From contig JAXRKN010000039.1 in assembly GCA_038502055.1 (NCBI GenBank), positions 4,774,001 through 4,838,000 of the forward strand: 64,000 nt of DNA, written 5' to 3'. The stretch comes from Tanytarsus gracilentus (taxonomy: Eukaryota; Arthropoda; Insecta; Diptera; Chironomidae). The notes beneath the pieces were generated by a model that saw only the letters and a list, made by a program, of their open reading frames with translations, was not told the origin of the DNA and did no database searches. Below are positions 26,601 through 41,600 of the stretch, piece by piece. The first letter of the stretch is position 1. Each line of letters starts with the position of its first letter. Position numbers and translations under genes: made by a program.

Positions 26601-29600
26601 AGTGTTTGGTTCCCCCAAGGTCAGGCTTAAACTTTAAGTAAATTATTCATAAGCGACTCTCGCAGCATTTTTCTCTTTCTTTCTCTTCGCGACTCTCCGG
26701 ACATTCTTCATGTGCAAATGCGACATGGATACTCGGAATGCATACACGATGAGCTTTTTCTAACATTAGAATTGTTCGCTCTTTCGCACTCGTAACTAGA
26801 AACGTGCAATGATTTTTATATCAGAAGTTCTTTAATCTTTCTTTAGCAATCTTAAAAGTAGTTCTAGAGAATTCAAAGCGGATTTTAATTCAGTTTAAGT
26901 CTTTGGAAAAAATTAGAAACACTTTTAAAAACAAAAACAAGTTGTACGCATGAGACGCTTTCACGTTAAATTGAATTTTGTATGGCTTTAATTAGAAAAC
27001 GTATTTTCCACTGAATTTGACTTGATTTTGTTCCAAATTTACTTCGTCTCTTTCTTTCAAGTCGTCACAAAAGTCACTAGAGCGAAATGCTCTACAATGT
27101 TATGTCACATAAGATTGTCGTTTCCTTTTAGGTCAATAATAATTATTTTTTTCTGTGATCCCATTAGTGAAAAGCATTCTTTAAAGAAGAATAATCACTG
27201 CAGTGGCAACTTTGAAGGATTCCACAAGCAAAAACGTGATGATTGTAAAAGAGAACTGAGTAATAAATCAAAGTTTAAATTTACTTTGTTGCTTAATCAA
27301 GTCAATGAAGATTATTGAATTTTAAAAAAATTTATTTTTATATTTTTATTTTATAAAATTTTATTTTTCAAAATTTATTTTGTAAAATTTTAAGTGAAAC
27401 CCTTTACGTAACAATTTCACTTAAATTAAAATCTTCAACTAATCTTGGATAATCTTTTTTTAACAAGCTCGATGCATGAACATTTCTACATATCACAATT
27501 TCCATGCCACACATTCTGATTGCAAAATAAAAGTATCTAACAATATAAATCGTGGGTAGCTGATGACACTCGCGGCGTGTTCTCGACTTGATTAAATTTT
27601 TAAAAGTCAAATGTGCATGAAAAAAGAAGAATTTTGATGAATCAATTTTTTTTTGTTGCAATTTTTCAGTAACGAGTTTACGCCTTCGAATAAAAAATCG
27701 ATCTCAATTGATCGCTCCCGGTGAGTGAGCGTAAGTAGGAAGAAAACGCCACAAAACTTTCTTTCGTACATTTTGGTTTATGAGGATTTCTCCGAAAATT
27801 GCACAGCACAAACTGCTTTCTTCTTATGTCATGGCGAAGTGAGTAATAAAAATTTTAGTTAATAAAAAAATCGGCTTTAAAATGCCAAAATATTTTCTCC
27901 AATATTCAAAGTGTTGGAAACTCATTATTTTACCATAAAATTTATTAAATCTTTGAAAGAAATTTTATTTTTGACTATTTACTTTTCTCAATCTTTTTTG
28001 ATCAATGTTGACCCCTCGAGGTAACGGATTTTCACTTACTAATTACCAACACGTGTAAAGAAAGTCTCGTCTAAAAATCCAAATTGCGAAAATTATTTGG
28101 ATATGCGCAAAAAAAAATCATTTGTTGAGTAACGGGGAATAAAAACGAGTTCTTCAATTCAAAATGTCAAAAATGAGCAAGTCCATCGGCATGATTTTTT
28201 GAGTGTGTATATACACACAAATATTAATCTTTCAATTGATAAATTATTGCGAAATCATCTACGAAAAGAAAACGGTTTAAAGTGTGTAAAGAGTAAAAGA
28301 GAGGCCAATCATCATCGTAGCCCCTTTCTTGGAACATGTTCATCGAAAAATAAAATCTCAAACAATTGAATGACGTGCGTTAAGCATGTTCAAGCCGAAG
28401 CGAGAGGCAATGAAACAAGGAAACAGTTAGTTTCATCTCCTATAGCCGAAAATAAAAAAAAAATTAAGTGTAAAGCATGAGAGAGAGGCGATGGAGAAAA
28501 AGAAGTTTTTCGAGAGGTGGCGGAACAAGAAGAACTGAAAAAAAGCTAACGAAATGAGTAAGCGAGAGGTGAGTGCCTTGAAATTACTGTTTGCTGCTGC
28601 TGTTGTTGTTGCTGCTTGGTCTGGCTTAACAATGAAATTCAAATTCATTTAAAAAAGCGTGGATAGAGAAAGAAAATTTTAAGCCATGAGATGAAATGTG
28701 TAAAAATTTATTAAGACTAAGTTAGTTAAAAAAATTAAGATAATTTAATTTTAAAAAATTGTTAAAGAAATTTAATTATAAAGAATTATCAAAAATTAAA
28801 AATTGCATTTTAAATTAAAATTTTTCCCCATTTTTGTCTTCACTCCCCTGTAAGCTAAAACTAAATGACTACGGGTGATTTATTTCACGATGCCTTGTTG
28901 TGCTCGAGCTATGCCATGTACATTTCGTCAAAAGAGTAAAATAAAAGTAAGTGAAAGGCTCGCACATTTCTTCACTACAAACTATATTTTTTTCTCTCTC
29001 ATGACTCAGAAAACAAAAAATCGCGAAAATGTGAACGAGAAATTTTTTTTATTATTTTTTGTGTTATAAGAAAGTCACGGGGAGTGTAAGAAGAGTGTAA
29101 GAGATATGCAATGGAATGGAAACTCGTTTTTATTGTGTCTCCGAAGCGGCTTTGAAATGATACAATTTCGCATTTAATATAACTTTATACCACCACGATC
29201 CAGAGTACCGGCAACTGCATGGCATAGACAATGTGAACTGTTAAAAGACTGCTAGACATTCACTTTAAGGTTTGGCTCTCTCATTAAAGCGTTTGTGGCT
29301 TAGGAGAGATACTTCATCCGGCTTAAAATAGTGAGCGGTGTATAAAATATCTCGGAAAAAGACAGCATGAATGAGTGTGAGATTGATAATGCAAACCAAA
29401 CTCGTTCATTGCGTTCAAAAGTAAGCTCATGAAATTCGATAAAATGGAAAATGCCTGTGGGGCGGAACTGTGATGAAATTTGTGGTAACTTTCATAACCT
29501 AAAATTTTATTTAATAAAAAAAATATTTTAAAATTTTAATGCCAACTTCACGAAAGTGTTTTTAATTAAAAGTAGAAAATTTAATTAAAAATTCACTCTT

Positions 29601-32600
29601 TGCCGATATCAAGCCATGCGGACCGGAAACACGCTGACATGTTGCAGTAATTTTATAATTTCTTATCTCATATATTTTTGTCTGATAAAAGTCTACTGGA
29701 GAGTTGTCGGTTTATTGAGTAGAAACAATTTCGTAACTTTTATCGCTCAATGTCAAAAAAGAAAAAGAAGAATTTTTTTTATCTCTACTTGCAACACTAT
29801 ACTAACCATCCATGCTTCCGCCTTTTTTTGGAGAAAGACAATTGTTAAATTCTTATCAGCAAGGCAAACAAACTTGCAGACTTTTAAGGAACGCCTTTCA
29901 TTTTCTAGCAATATTATTTATCAATAATTAAACCTTGATGTGAGTGACTTTTTTTTTATTGGCGGTGAACATTTAAGGTGAAAAAATCTTATTTCACTTT
30001 ATCGACCATTTGTATCATGAGTTTTTTTCTTCTTTCGCTTTATACCTACTCTTAAAAAATTGGAAATGCGGAAGCGACAAAAATTTTATTATGGAATTCC
30101 GTTAAAAGAAAAGAATTTTTTTGTATGCTGGAAAAGATTTGAAGAATTGTGACATTTTTAAAAAACTATTTTTCAATAATTTCTATAGCAAAATTGCCAT
30201 CGAAAAATTTATATTTATTCAAAGACGCCTGCAACTTTTCAATGACAAAAAATTCCATATTCTCAAAAACGTGTGTCAATAAATTCACGAAGATGACAGC
30301 AAAGATATCGATTGTACCTTGAATGCAGAAAAAGTGAAGCAATTTATCAGCTGACGATGTTCGTGAAGAAGCAATTTAAGTTCCAAGAGATTCTTCAATA
30401 AATTTCCATACATAACTAAGTTCATCATTTTTCTTAAAATGTGAATAATGAACATAGGCGGCATAGCTACCAATTGAACCAGGCCGCCAAACAAGAAGAA
30501 GTCTATTAAGTGTGCAATGGAATGAGAAAGTCTATATAAGAGAATGGAGAGAGAGGCAATCTCTTTTTTCCTTCTTGCACACCAATGTACACCATGAAGA
30601 GAGATTTTAATCTCATTCTTCACTATGGCTTATAAATATAGGCCATAAAATTGCGGAACAATAATAACAAAAAAAATTATTGTACAAAACACTATATATA
30701 GTGAAGAACGTGATTAAAGAGTTTGATGTGTGAGTGTGGAAACTTCCTCTGAGTCTGAAACTTATCTAATTCCTCGCTACACACTCCCGCCTAACGACCA
30801 AGCCGAGAGATAGAACATTAAACATTGAAGTAAAAAACTATGAGTGAGTCCGGAGCCCTTGAAACTTTTCTTATGAAAAAATTCTAAAGTCATGTCTGAG
30901 CGTCTAAAGAATCGTTCCATGAGACTGTGCATGGATGCACATGAAGTGAATAATTGCATTTCTTTTCTTTCGTGCGCACCTTGACCTCCAGTAGAATGAA
31001 ATTCTCATGCAATCGGTAAATAAAATTAATCTTGCTCGAGGCTTAATGATGTACTTGCACAGACTATGATTTCTTAGCTAAAATTGGAGTTCTTTGAATA
31101 GGAATTCTTAATTACAAGTTAATGTTAATAGCAAAAAAAAAGTTTTGAAAAATTATTGAATTTTAATTGAATGTTAAAATGAGGCAACCCGGATTTTTCT
31201 TGTTGGAGTAATTTAAAAAAATTTATAACTTTACTATGTTTTTTTAAATTTTTAATTGAAACTTTTGCCCAGCTCTAAATATATCCGATTTGTTTCTTCG
31301 TTTATTCTTGGTATTGATTTCTATTAAATCGTTACCGACAGACATGCATACAACTTTAGCAATTTATTTAATTGAGCATTTTCAAAATCTAAAAATAATT
31401 AAAAATTTTCCATTTGATTTTAAAACTAACAGCGCAGTAGCTAAAATTATCTTCAGAGTGTAACATATGGACACACAAATCCCATCCACACATTGTTGCC
31501 ATTTTCATTCAACAAAATTTTACGCAATGTTCATTTCCGCTCGCTTGGCGTCCATCAACCAAGCCAAATAAGTCAATAGACTAGAAGCTTTGGAACGGAA
31601 ATCGATGCAAAAAAGAAGCATTTTAAGACATTAGTCATACACTACCGGTTTTTCTTGTACGTTATCGACCATTTCATAAGTAATTACGATTATAGGGCGA
31701 GTAATAAAAACATTAAAAATCAGAAATGGGCTTTTTGGCACAATTATCGAGACATGAGCGTGGTGAGATAAGATAAGATAAAAACGAGCTTCACAAGAGG
31801 TACAAACGTGCACCTTGAGCAGCGATAGAATGCAGCTATCTTGCATTTAAAATCATTTGACCTCGTTAGAAATTTAAAAAAAATCGATTAAAATTTTAAG
31901 GTTGTCTCACGAAAAATTGTTATTAAAATTTTAAGTGTGGAGATTTTTGTTGTTTGGATACACGCAAGATGATGATGATGATGACAGCAACTTAATATTC
32001 ACCACTTCGTCATTTTATTTATTTTTTGGCGAGGTTAAAGAACTCAACAGAATATAAACAAAAATCTGAGAATTTAAATGAGAATAAAAAAATTGCACAT
32101 GATCGCAGATTGAATGAAAATAAGTTTGAAAAATATGCTAGTAATGCCCCATTGCAGAACACAACCTGCAGAATGAAATTAAAATTCTTTCAGCTCATAT
32201 ATTCCATTTGTGTTCTGGTTAGGCAACAACAGCTTTTTAGCGAGGTTCAATAACCATTCGGTTTTAGAGAATTCTCAACCATTTTTGTTTGCTTTTCTTT
32301 TCTTTAGCATCTTCTTCTTTATGGCTAGAAAAAAAGAACTTGAAAGATTTTTCCCCTTTCTACGAGGTTTAATTTATGCGGAACATATTTTACCAGTTTT
32401 TACTATCGTTCACTGGTTAGATCGCACTATGGGTGAATAACACATAAAAAGTTATTTAATGGTTGATTGAAGAGTGTTTTTTGTCAGATATTTTTTGAAA
32501 ACAAACTTGATTAAATTAAGAGTAAAAAAATAAACTAGTTAGAATACTTTCGTGACGTAACATTTCGCACCCATACGCAAGTTTTCACCAAAAAAATCAG

Positions 32601-35600
32601 AAGCGATCGACCACCTCGAATAAGAAGTGAATGTGTAAGCGAGTGGACAAGTGAGTTGAATTCTATTGAGAAAAGAAAACTCGTCTTTTATTTCTTTCTC
32701 TCACTTAAATCCATTCTCGCGATGATGACTGTTGGAGTTCAACGATCGTCACATTATGCGAATTTTAAAGAATTTCTTTTCAACTGCGTACATTGGTTGA
32801 GGCGTCAAGTAGACAGGTAGATATCCGATATTTCCCCTCTGCATGCAAATCAAGCACTTTTTAATTTGCAACTTGTAAAAATGCTGATTTTTAGGTAAAT
32901 TAAGTTCCATTTATGATATTAAATTTCTTTATTGTGTTGAGGTGTGATATCAATTAACGCATTAAAGTTTAATTTATGATGTCTTCACAATTATCATGTG
33001 ACTGACTTCCTTCGACTAGAACCCTCTTCATGCGAATGGGCGTGTGATTGAAAGTCGTTGATTTTTAAATGCTTCAAGAAATTTTTTATCAACTTCATTC
33101 TATTCAAATTAATTCAAGAATATATCAAACGCTAGTCAAGGGATGGACACTTTTTTATTTTTGAGCTAAAAAAATTATATTAAAACTAATTTTTCTAAAA
33201 ACTTAACAAATTTGTAAAAAATGATTAAATATCAAAAAAGTGCCCCAACCCTTGTACGAAGAGATTATGCAAAAAGAAAATTATATGGCGACAGAGCTTT
33301 TTTTTTGAAAAATTAACAACAAGCGTAGTGCGTGTGAATGACCTCAAAGTGTGTATATTTATCCAAAAAAAAAATCAAGCTTGAAATCAACATTTTTCTT
33401 TCTTCATTTCATCCCACCGCGAAAAAAAGCAAGAGAGAGCGAGAAAAATTTTATGCGTAGAACCGCGGATGAATTTAATGCGTCTACGAGACGAGGCAGT
33501 GAGATGTAAAAGGTAATGTTAATGTTGCATTTGTATTTGTGTTATATAGCAGTAAATAATGTAAGAAGAAGATGAGCGAGTTGAGAGTCATTTTCTCTCT
33601 CGCACTCGCTCCCCCGGTGAATCGACCGGCTATATTATATGCAGCAACACGTTGTTGCCGACTTTCTTTCATTCACTTGCTACATCGTCTCACACCGACG
33701 AGAGAGAAATATTAAATGAGTTGAATGCCGGCAACATTTTCATTTTTTTCTTCACCATGTGGATGAGCATTAGCGAATGGTTTCAATGAGTTGGAAATTC
33801 CAAATTTATTTTTGCTACTAAATCACATTAGCGGAAAATTTTTTAATCTTTTTGGATTTATCCTTCATAAAAAAATTCAATGGTTTATTTTCAACTAAGT
33901 CGTAAAATCAATTAAAAGTTTCAGAATTTCACCTCATGTTGATCTCATTTTCAAAAAATGGCCATCTGGTGGTCCACGTGTTCTCCCCCGTTGATTAATG
34001 TGCCAAAAAAAAAATCTTACCAATCAACTTTCAATACCTTCAAAGTGTCACTCAAAACCATGACATAATTCCAAACTTCTTCCTTAACCTCATTTCTCAT
34101 AATCGATGTACAAATTAGCAAAAAAGTTCCCAGGAACAAGCGCTAGATTGTTCTGATAAAAAAGAGCATTGCAAAAAAGTCAATTAATCATAGCTTTTTT
34201 TTTCACCATCGCTCAAACTGTAATTTTTCACTCTTTGCACCGCGAAAAAAAAATCAAAACCTTTCTCTTCTTCTGCTAAGAAGAAGCTCGCTAAAATAAA
34301 TTATTTTCGCATTGATGAAAGAAATTTATAAAAATCATCATTAGAGGATCTCTTTTTTGCGGTTGGCTTTCACCTCTGATGAGAGCAATTCGTGAAGTGT
34401 ACTCGTGATGAAGAGTTTGATGAAATTGTGCATTGTGAGGTGGGCAACAAAAGTGGCTCAGAGATTTTTAAAATTAATTATTTTTTTCCTATATTTTCTA
34501 GATGTTTTTTTAGAAACCGGTAAAAATGTCAACAAAATAATCCCGAGAAAAGTTCAAGGCTAAGTTCTCTTCACTCAATGACATAAAACTTTTCAAATGC
34601 ACGGCGCACGAAAAAAATCGATAACCTTAATAGAAATTACCCAACAGCCATACATTTTACTCATTAAACACCTCGACTTTAAAGCTCAATAAATCACGTT
34701 TTTACTCTTCTTTACTTTTTTTTCTGTTGCTGTCACACATTTTGCTTGCACATTTTGTTGTCGAGGCACAATGAAATGTATGCGCATATAAGCAAATGTC
34801 TTATCATCGCATTTTTAATTTTACATTGTGCTTCTGTTTTATGCAATCAAGAGCAAAAATTCAATTAAACACTCATAAAATGGCGATAAATCAAAATCTC
34901 ATGTCTTGCAGGTGTGTTTGCGAATTCCAATGCGTGCAACTTTTGCTCATTAAGAAGTGAACATTTCAAGGGTACTTTTTTGCTCATCGTGCAGAATTTT
35001 CACAAGCTAACTCGTTTTTGATGGACAAGCGATCACATGGAAAACTCTCACATTGATGAATTTTAAGCTAAGCGAGGGAGAAGATGATATGAGAGAATTT
35101 TTTGTATGGTTAAGTAATCAACCGCGTCATAAATATACTCTGAAAATCTCATTTGAACTCTAAGAGAGAATGAGTGAGTGAGATGGAAAGATATTACAGC
35201 ATACTCATTGAACTTTTTTTTATTCAAAGAAGAAATGAAAGAGAAGAACAAAAAATCTTGTAGAACAAGTGCTAACTCGTTTCTGGAATCCCAAAGAGTG
35301 CATGCTGAAAGTTCATTAATTTCTCTCGATCGCACATTGACTATTTTATTCATGCTGAGAATCTCAAGGCAAATGAGAGTCTTGTGGAGAATTTAGGAAA
35401 TTTTTAATTAAAAAAATTTAAATTTCGATTTTTCTTTGAAATTGTAAATTTATTAAATTAATAAAAAATATAATTATTTTCCAAAATCTCCCGCAAGGGT
35501 CGTAAAAGTCTAGAAAAAGTTTAATTAAAGGAGTTGCCACACAATGTTGCTCAGCGTTATCAATACATATTTTTTTCATCATCATCTCACTCTCTATAAA

Positions 35601-38600
35601 GAGCAAAAAAACTTGTAGTCACCGTGCATAAATTTATAGATGCCATAAGAGCTGAAACCTGTTGCTAAGCAAAATAAAAGCTATGAGATAAAATGTCTCT
35701 AAAATTTTTCTGGTTCTCAAAATTTCCATAATAACATTTAGTATTCAAATTTTCATGTTTTTCTCACACAAATAAAAACTTTTTTGATTTTTTTTGAGAT
35801 GAAAGTTTTCTCTCTTTTAATCGAAAAAAAAGGAAAGCAAAAACTCGTTTTTTGTATTTAAATAATTTTTTTTATGTTGAATGCCATGCGCGTGTGGAGT
35901 GAAAAAATTCTTCTTGTGTTAAAATGCAAACAACTTAAAAAAAATTTCGAATAAAAGAAGCACTTGGAGACACACACTGGTGGAATCGTGCGAGAGGCTT
36001 GAGAGTTAAAAAATTATTCTGTGAAATCTTCTTAAAATGTCTCATCGCGAAGGTTGTCGTAGAAATTAAATGTCAGGAATAATCCATCAAAAAGCCGCGT
36101 GATGGAGGAATTGCATAAAAATATTTGAACCAGATTTTTAATTGCGAGAGACTAATTTAATTTATTTAAATTTATTTTACGTTTACGAAAGTTTAAAATT
36201 TCAATGAATCATAGCTTCACACCCTTTAATAAAAGTCGCACGTGTAAAAATGCTGTCCGTAAAATTATCACCGAAAGCATTAGTTTTGAGTTGTTTACAA
36301 CTTTTCGATTGTGTGATTCACCAAAAGTCAGTTGATTAAAATCAAATCGGTAATTCCAAGATTCCAAGTACTCAACATCGATCCGGTTTGAGGCAGAATG
36401 AAATATTTCTGAACTCAGTTGAGATTTTACATGCAACGCCCTTCAACTTTGTGAGAGTGAGAATATGTGAATTAAAGTACATCAAATTCACGCGCCTTAT
36501 CAAGTTCATTCTATTTTTGCGAAGCTTCACACTTTGTAAATTTAAATGTAGTAAACGGGGCAGAGTCAAGGATGACTCTTCACCGCGTTCTCATTATCAC
36601 TTTTAAAATGTGTCTGATTGTGGAAAAATTACGCAAGAGGAAGCACAAATCGACAAGTGCAGTAAAACCCAGAACAAATTTAATCAAGCTCTATGAACTT
36701 CTCTCTCTCTCTTTATTGAGTTTTCTATTGAGAAGTCTTATAACTTTAACAGACGCACATTCTACAATATAATACTTTTCTATTCACTCAACATTCTGTC
36801 ATGACTCTTTCTTTTTTCCATTTTACTATATAGACTTCGCTATATGAAGTTGTTGTGTAATTATCGTGTGCACAAAACAGAACCAAAACGGCAAGTACAG
36901 TTTTTTTGTAGGGAATGGATGTTTCCATTAATGCGGAGTGAAAAATAATATTAAGTTTAACTAAGTAGGGGGCGCCACGTCTTTGAATATTATTTTTTAG
37001 TTTCTAACATTTTTAAATTTATTTACAGCTGTTATATAATTTTTGATTTCCAGCAAGTCATTGAGATAATTTTCTAAGTTTCTTATCTCTCGTTTAAAAA
37101 TTAAAAACGCGACAATAAATTTTAGAGACTTATATTTTTTTCAGACATGTCGTAATACTTTTTTATTTGTAATTAAACATCTGTCGAATCAAAAGTAAAA
37201 TAAATTAATGGAAAATACAGAAATTTAATTTTTTTGAAGCAGCAAAAAAATATTTTGTATTTTCGAATAATTTCACTTTTTCGTTAAACTGTATGCATTA
37301 TGTAATTTTCTTTATCAGCTACTTCGTGTAATCGTTATAGAAAGAGAGTCGTCAAATTTGAGTCATATCACGACTGCACGGATTTATCAATACAATATTT
37401 TTATTGCTCGCTTTTAGAGGAGCACTAAGGTTGATAAGTGACAAATTTTAGCTCCCTAATCGCCTTTTGAATGCAAGTGGAAATAATGTTGAAACAAATT
37501 AACGCCGGCTTAGCAGAGTAAAACCACGTGCTTCGATGGCCTCGAAGTGATTTTTCACGCGATAGCTGATGGGGACGTAATTCATTCGCTACTCACAATA
37601 CATCGAGAGAGAGAGTGTAAAAAGCTCAACAGCAAAATTCATGTACAAATTTATCGCAACTAAAAAGTTTTCCCTCTCATTTTTCGCTGTCGAGGAAAAA
37701 GTGTGTAAATTATTCTGGTGACATTTTGAAACAACTTCGTTTGAAAATGAAAAAAAAATTGGATCATGTGTGTTTGATAAAATGTCGAACGCTTTTTTTC
37801 TGCCGCCAAACCTCACAATCGACATTTTCGCTTATGTAATTCTTTCACTTCATAACTTTGGCGTTTGAAAAAGTGAATTTTGCCAAATTATCGAAATTTT
37901 TGTCCTTTTGATAATGAATTTTTTGCTGATAAGAGATTTGTTCCATAAGGTGCACAACATGAAAAGCTGATTTGAGTTAATGAAGGAAAAAAATACTTAT
38001 CATTTTAAAATTGCAATTAATGCATTTTTGTCACTTTACTTCGTGACACATTGTCGTTGTTTTAAAAATAGCAAAACTAAATTATCATTTCTTGAGGTTA
38101 AATTTAATAATGAGCAAAAGAAAATAATTAAATTTAATTAAAAGATTCATTAAACAATGTCGAAGAATTAATATGTAAAAAGAGAATAAATTTAATGTAA
38201 TTTATTTTAAAATTTTGTCTCCATTTCCAATTAGCCTGATCACACTTGAAATCACAATGTAAAAAATGATAATTGCATATTAATGGCCATTAAACCACTG
38301 CAAGCTCCCTCAGGGAAATCGCATATTTACCTCATCATAAACAGTTACTCATTTGAACGTTTATGCTTCATTACCTTCAAAGGTAGGCACTTGAAAAATT
38401 AACGAGGGAGACAGAAGAGGAGTCAAAAGTTAATAAAGTGAAAATTATAGTCATTTACTGTGACTCCGCAGTAAAATTTAAAATTATATGTTCTAGGTAC
38501 TTTTTTTATTGCGACAAACACGAAAAAATTTGTTTTGCATCGATGGCCTTGTTTTGAGTGAGGAAAAAAGTTACATAACTCAATTACACATTAAATGATT

Positions 38601-41600
38601 TTTAAAAATGTCGCGGTAATTGATTTTAGATAATATTTTATATATGAACACCAAGCGAAACATATTATAATCAATGCAAGGTGTTGACATTTTTTTAATT
38701 TAAATAATATTAATATTTTTTAAAAAATTATTTAATGCGGCAACATTTATCCATTCCTCGATACCGATGCATGTTATCACTTGGTAATAATTTTTGCTTA
38801 CGCGCATGAAATAGCCGCGGGTGTGAAAGCAACCATTGACGTCACGGATTCAAGTTGACTGCGTAATAATAAGGGTGGTTGTCGAATGATATATATGTGC
38901 GTCTATGACGATGGGAGACGACGAAGGATGCTTTTTTTTCGACGCCCACATCATAATTAAATGATGAACGTCGACATTGTCTATGACATAAATATTTTTA
39001 GCATCAAAACAAACATAAAGAAGAAGATTAAAACTTTCCCCTCTCGGTGAATCCTGACAAGTTTTTTTATGTTTTTGCTTTTGCGCTATTTTTGTCGCTC
39101 GACTTCGCTTATAATGAAATTAAATACATTGCAATGTTAAATGGTTTTTGTTCACCGCGCGAGCTTATCAATTACATATTTGAGGGAAAAAAAAGTGATG
39201 GTAAATGGGAAAGTGACAGAGAGTTGCCGTGTGAATTTAGAACAATGTTTTCAAACTTTTTTTATTTTCTATAGCTTGTGGAGAGCGCGGCGGCTATATG
39301 AAATTTCATATTTGTACAAATGTTTTTATCTCAACATTGCTTTTGTCAAATGAAATAATGATTGCAACAGGTTGTCGTTGATGTTCACACATTCTTTTCG
39401 GTAAATGAGTCGTTTGATGTTCAATTAAGTTGATTTGGGAATTTTTTTAACGGGAGAAGGAAAATAATTTTTAACGGTTATTAATTTCTCTTTAGTTCAG
39501 CAATGGACAAAAAAAATTCGCAATGCTTGTTGACCTTTCTTTTAATCATTGACGCAACATACTCTTTTACACGCGCGTGTAACATTTAAAGAAGAAAAAT
39601 CCTTTACTTATAGTCATGAACTGCTCTGAACGACATATAATCGGCTTGATGATGTATGTAAAAAGTCAGGCGCTGTATCATTAACTTTTTTTACATTGTG
39701 TATATGAACATTTCATATAATTCAGTCGACCCATATTCGGCTATAGCCGCCGTCTCTCTCTCGTACTCTCTTTTGTGCTCTCAACTCAAATTTTGCGTAC
39801 AAACGATTTTTTTTACCTTTCTATACGGCACTGAATGAAATGCGCCCACATTAAGCAGAGTCGTTCATCCCTTTCTCTCTCTAATGCAAATTTGTTACAA
39901 TTTTAAATTTAATTGTTTACCGTCTACGTATTTTGTGTGTACACATTTGGAACCGACAGTGAAATTTCCGACCGACTAATTAAAAAATAAATTAAAGCTC
40001 AGGTAGACAGTGACGGCCGAGTGAAAGAGATAAATGACCGGCTCGATGGCAATTGAGAATCAGCACATTTGACATTAAATTTTGATCCTATCACCGAAAT
40101 GACATCATTTACCATTGAATGTAGGCCTTCGAAATGCGTTTATTTTTTATCAAATGATTTTGAACCACCAAATTTTATCGTATGTATGGATTGTTGAAAT
40201 CGAGATAAAATTTATGGTTCACAATCAATCAAAATTAAGAAAACCCCTAATATGAAAAGAAACGAAGCGAAATGAAAGGAAAAAGTTTCTGATTTTTTAA
40301 TTAACAAGGGATGGACAAGCAATTGTAAAAAATTTAAATAAAGAATTTTTAAAATAAAAAAATTAAATTTTTTAGATATTAAAAATAAATTTAAAAAAAA
40401 TAAAATTAAGTGTTCATCCCTGCATACAACAAATCAATTTTTGATTCAACAAATGCTTTTGTAGTTAACGGTGAATGTCTAAGAAGAAAAAGTAATTTGC
40501 TACTTAGCAAATTCAGTGTCTAGTAAAAAATGAAATATTTTTTGATAATTTGAGCACGTGCTTGGCGCACAGTTGCGAATTCATGATTGTGATTATAATT
40601 ATTGAGAAAAGACATCCTCAAGGTGATACTTATATGACATATTTTCTGATAAGGCAAAACTAAATTCTGCGTGTGCATACGAATGTTTATTTTCCAGGAA
40701 CTCCGATGATAGCTAGAAAATTTATGCCTTGTTTTGTTCTCCAATCTTATCTGCTTTCGAAAAACATCTTAATAGAAAATTTTGACAGTTTTATTTTTGC
40801 GATAAGAACAAAAAGGTTCCGCTTTTTTTGGTGATTTTTTCACGCGAAAGAGGTAATACAAATTTTTTAATGTCATAAAATCGCCATCATACAAAATTTG
40901 ATAACAATTTTGAAATTAATTAGATAGAAAATTAACTGTCTTCTCCAGAAAAAAAAAATAAAAATAAATAAATAGATAAATAAAATATTATTTTTACTAA
41001 AAAATAATTTTTTGAACCAGCATGCAAAATTTCGAGAGAAGTCAGTGAGATTAACGTATTAAATGTGTTGCATGCGGGCTATTAATGCACTCACATTATT
41101 TTTTTTTGCCCTCATCTAACGGCCTCAAATTTTCTTTATAATTTTTTTTGGATAACCTCTCTTTGACCCTTACCACAAAAATTAAGTGAGAAGAGAGAAG
41201 TAATTTTTAGTTAGGAGTCATGTGTGAATTTTTAGAGTAAATAAAACGTCTTTTCTCCTCAAGTGTCAAGAAATTTACGAAAAAAAACAATTCGTAGGAA
41301 AATGAAATGCGAAAAACATTAAAGCAAGTATAATAATTATTATATAAAGTACGCTGATGATAAGATAACACAGTTGCTTGGTTGGTCCATGCGTGCGTGT
41401 GTGCACCATGCGCATTTGTATTGGTTTTTTTCATTCACCATTTCCCACATTCCACTCTATGATTGAATATTTTCTTCTTTGAGTACAATTTTTTTTTGCC
41501 TTGAGAATTTTCTATTAAGAGTCTGTCAAAAAATTGTGTTATCAATTTACGACCTTCTGGATTTCCCTACGCACAAATACCTTCATATAAATTTATTTTT

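Noticed and set aside
36388..36606. Open frames on both strands around 36.2-36.8 kb
   Set aside because: Short, overlapping on both strands, no splice partners and no homology cue.
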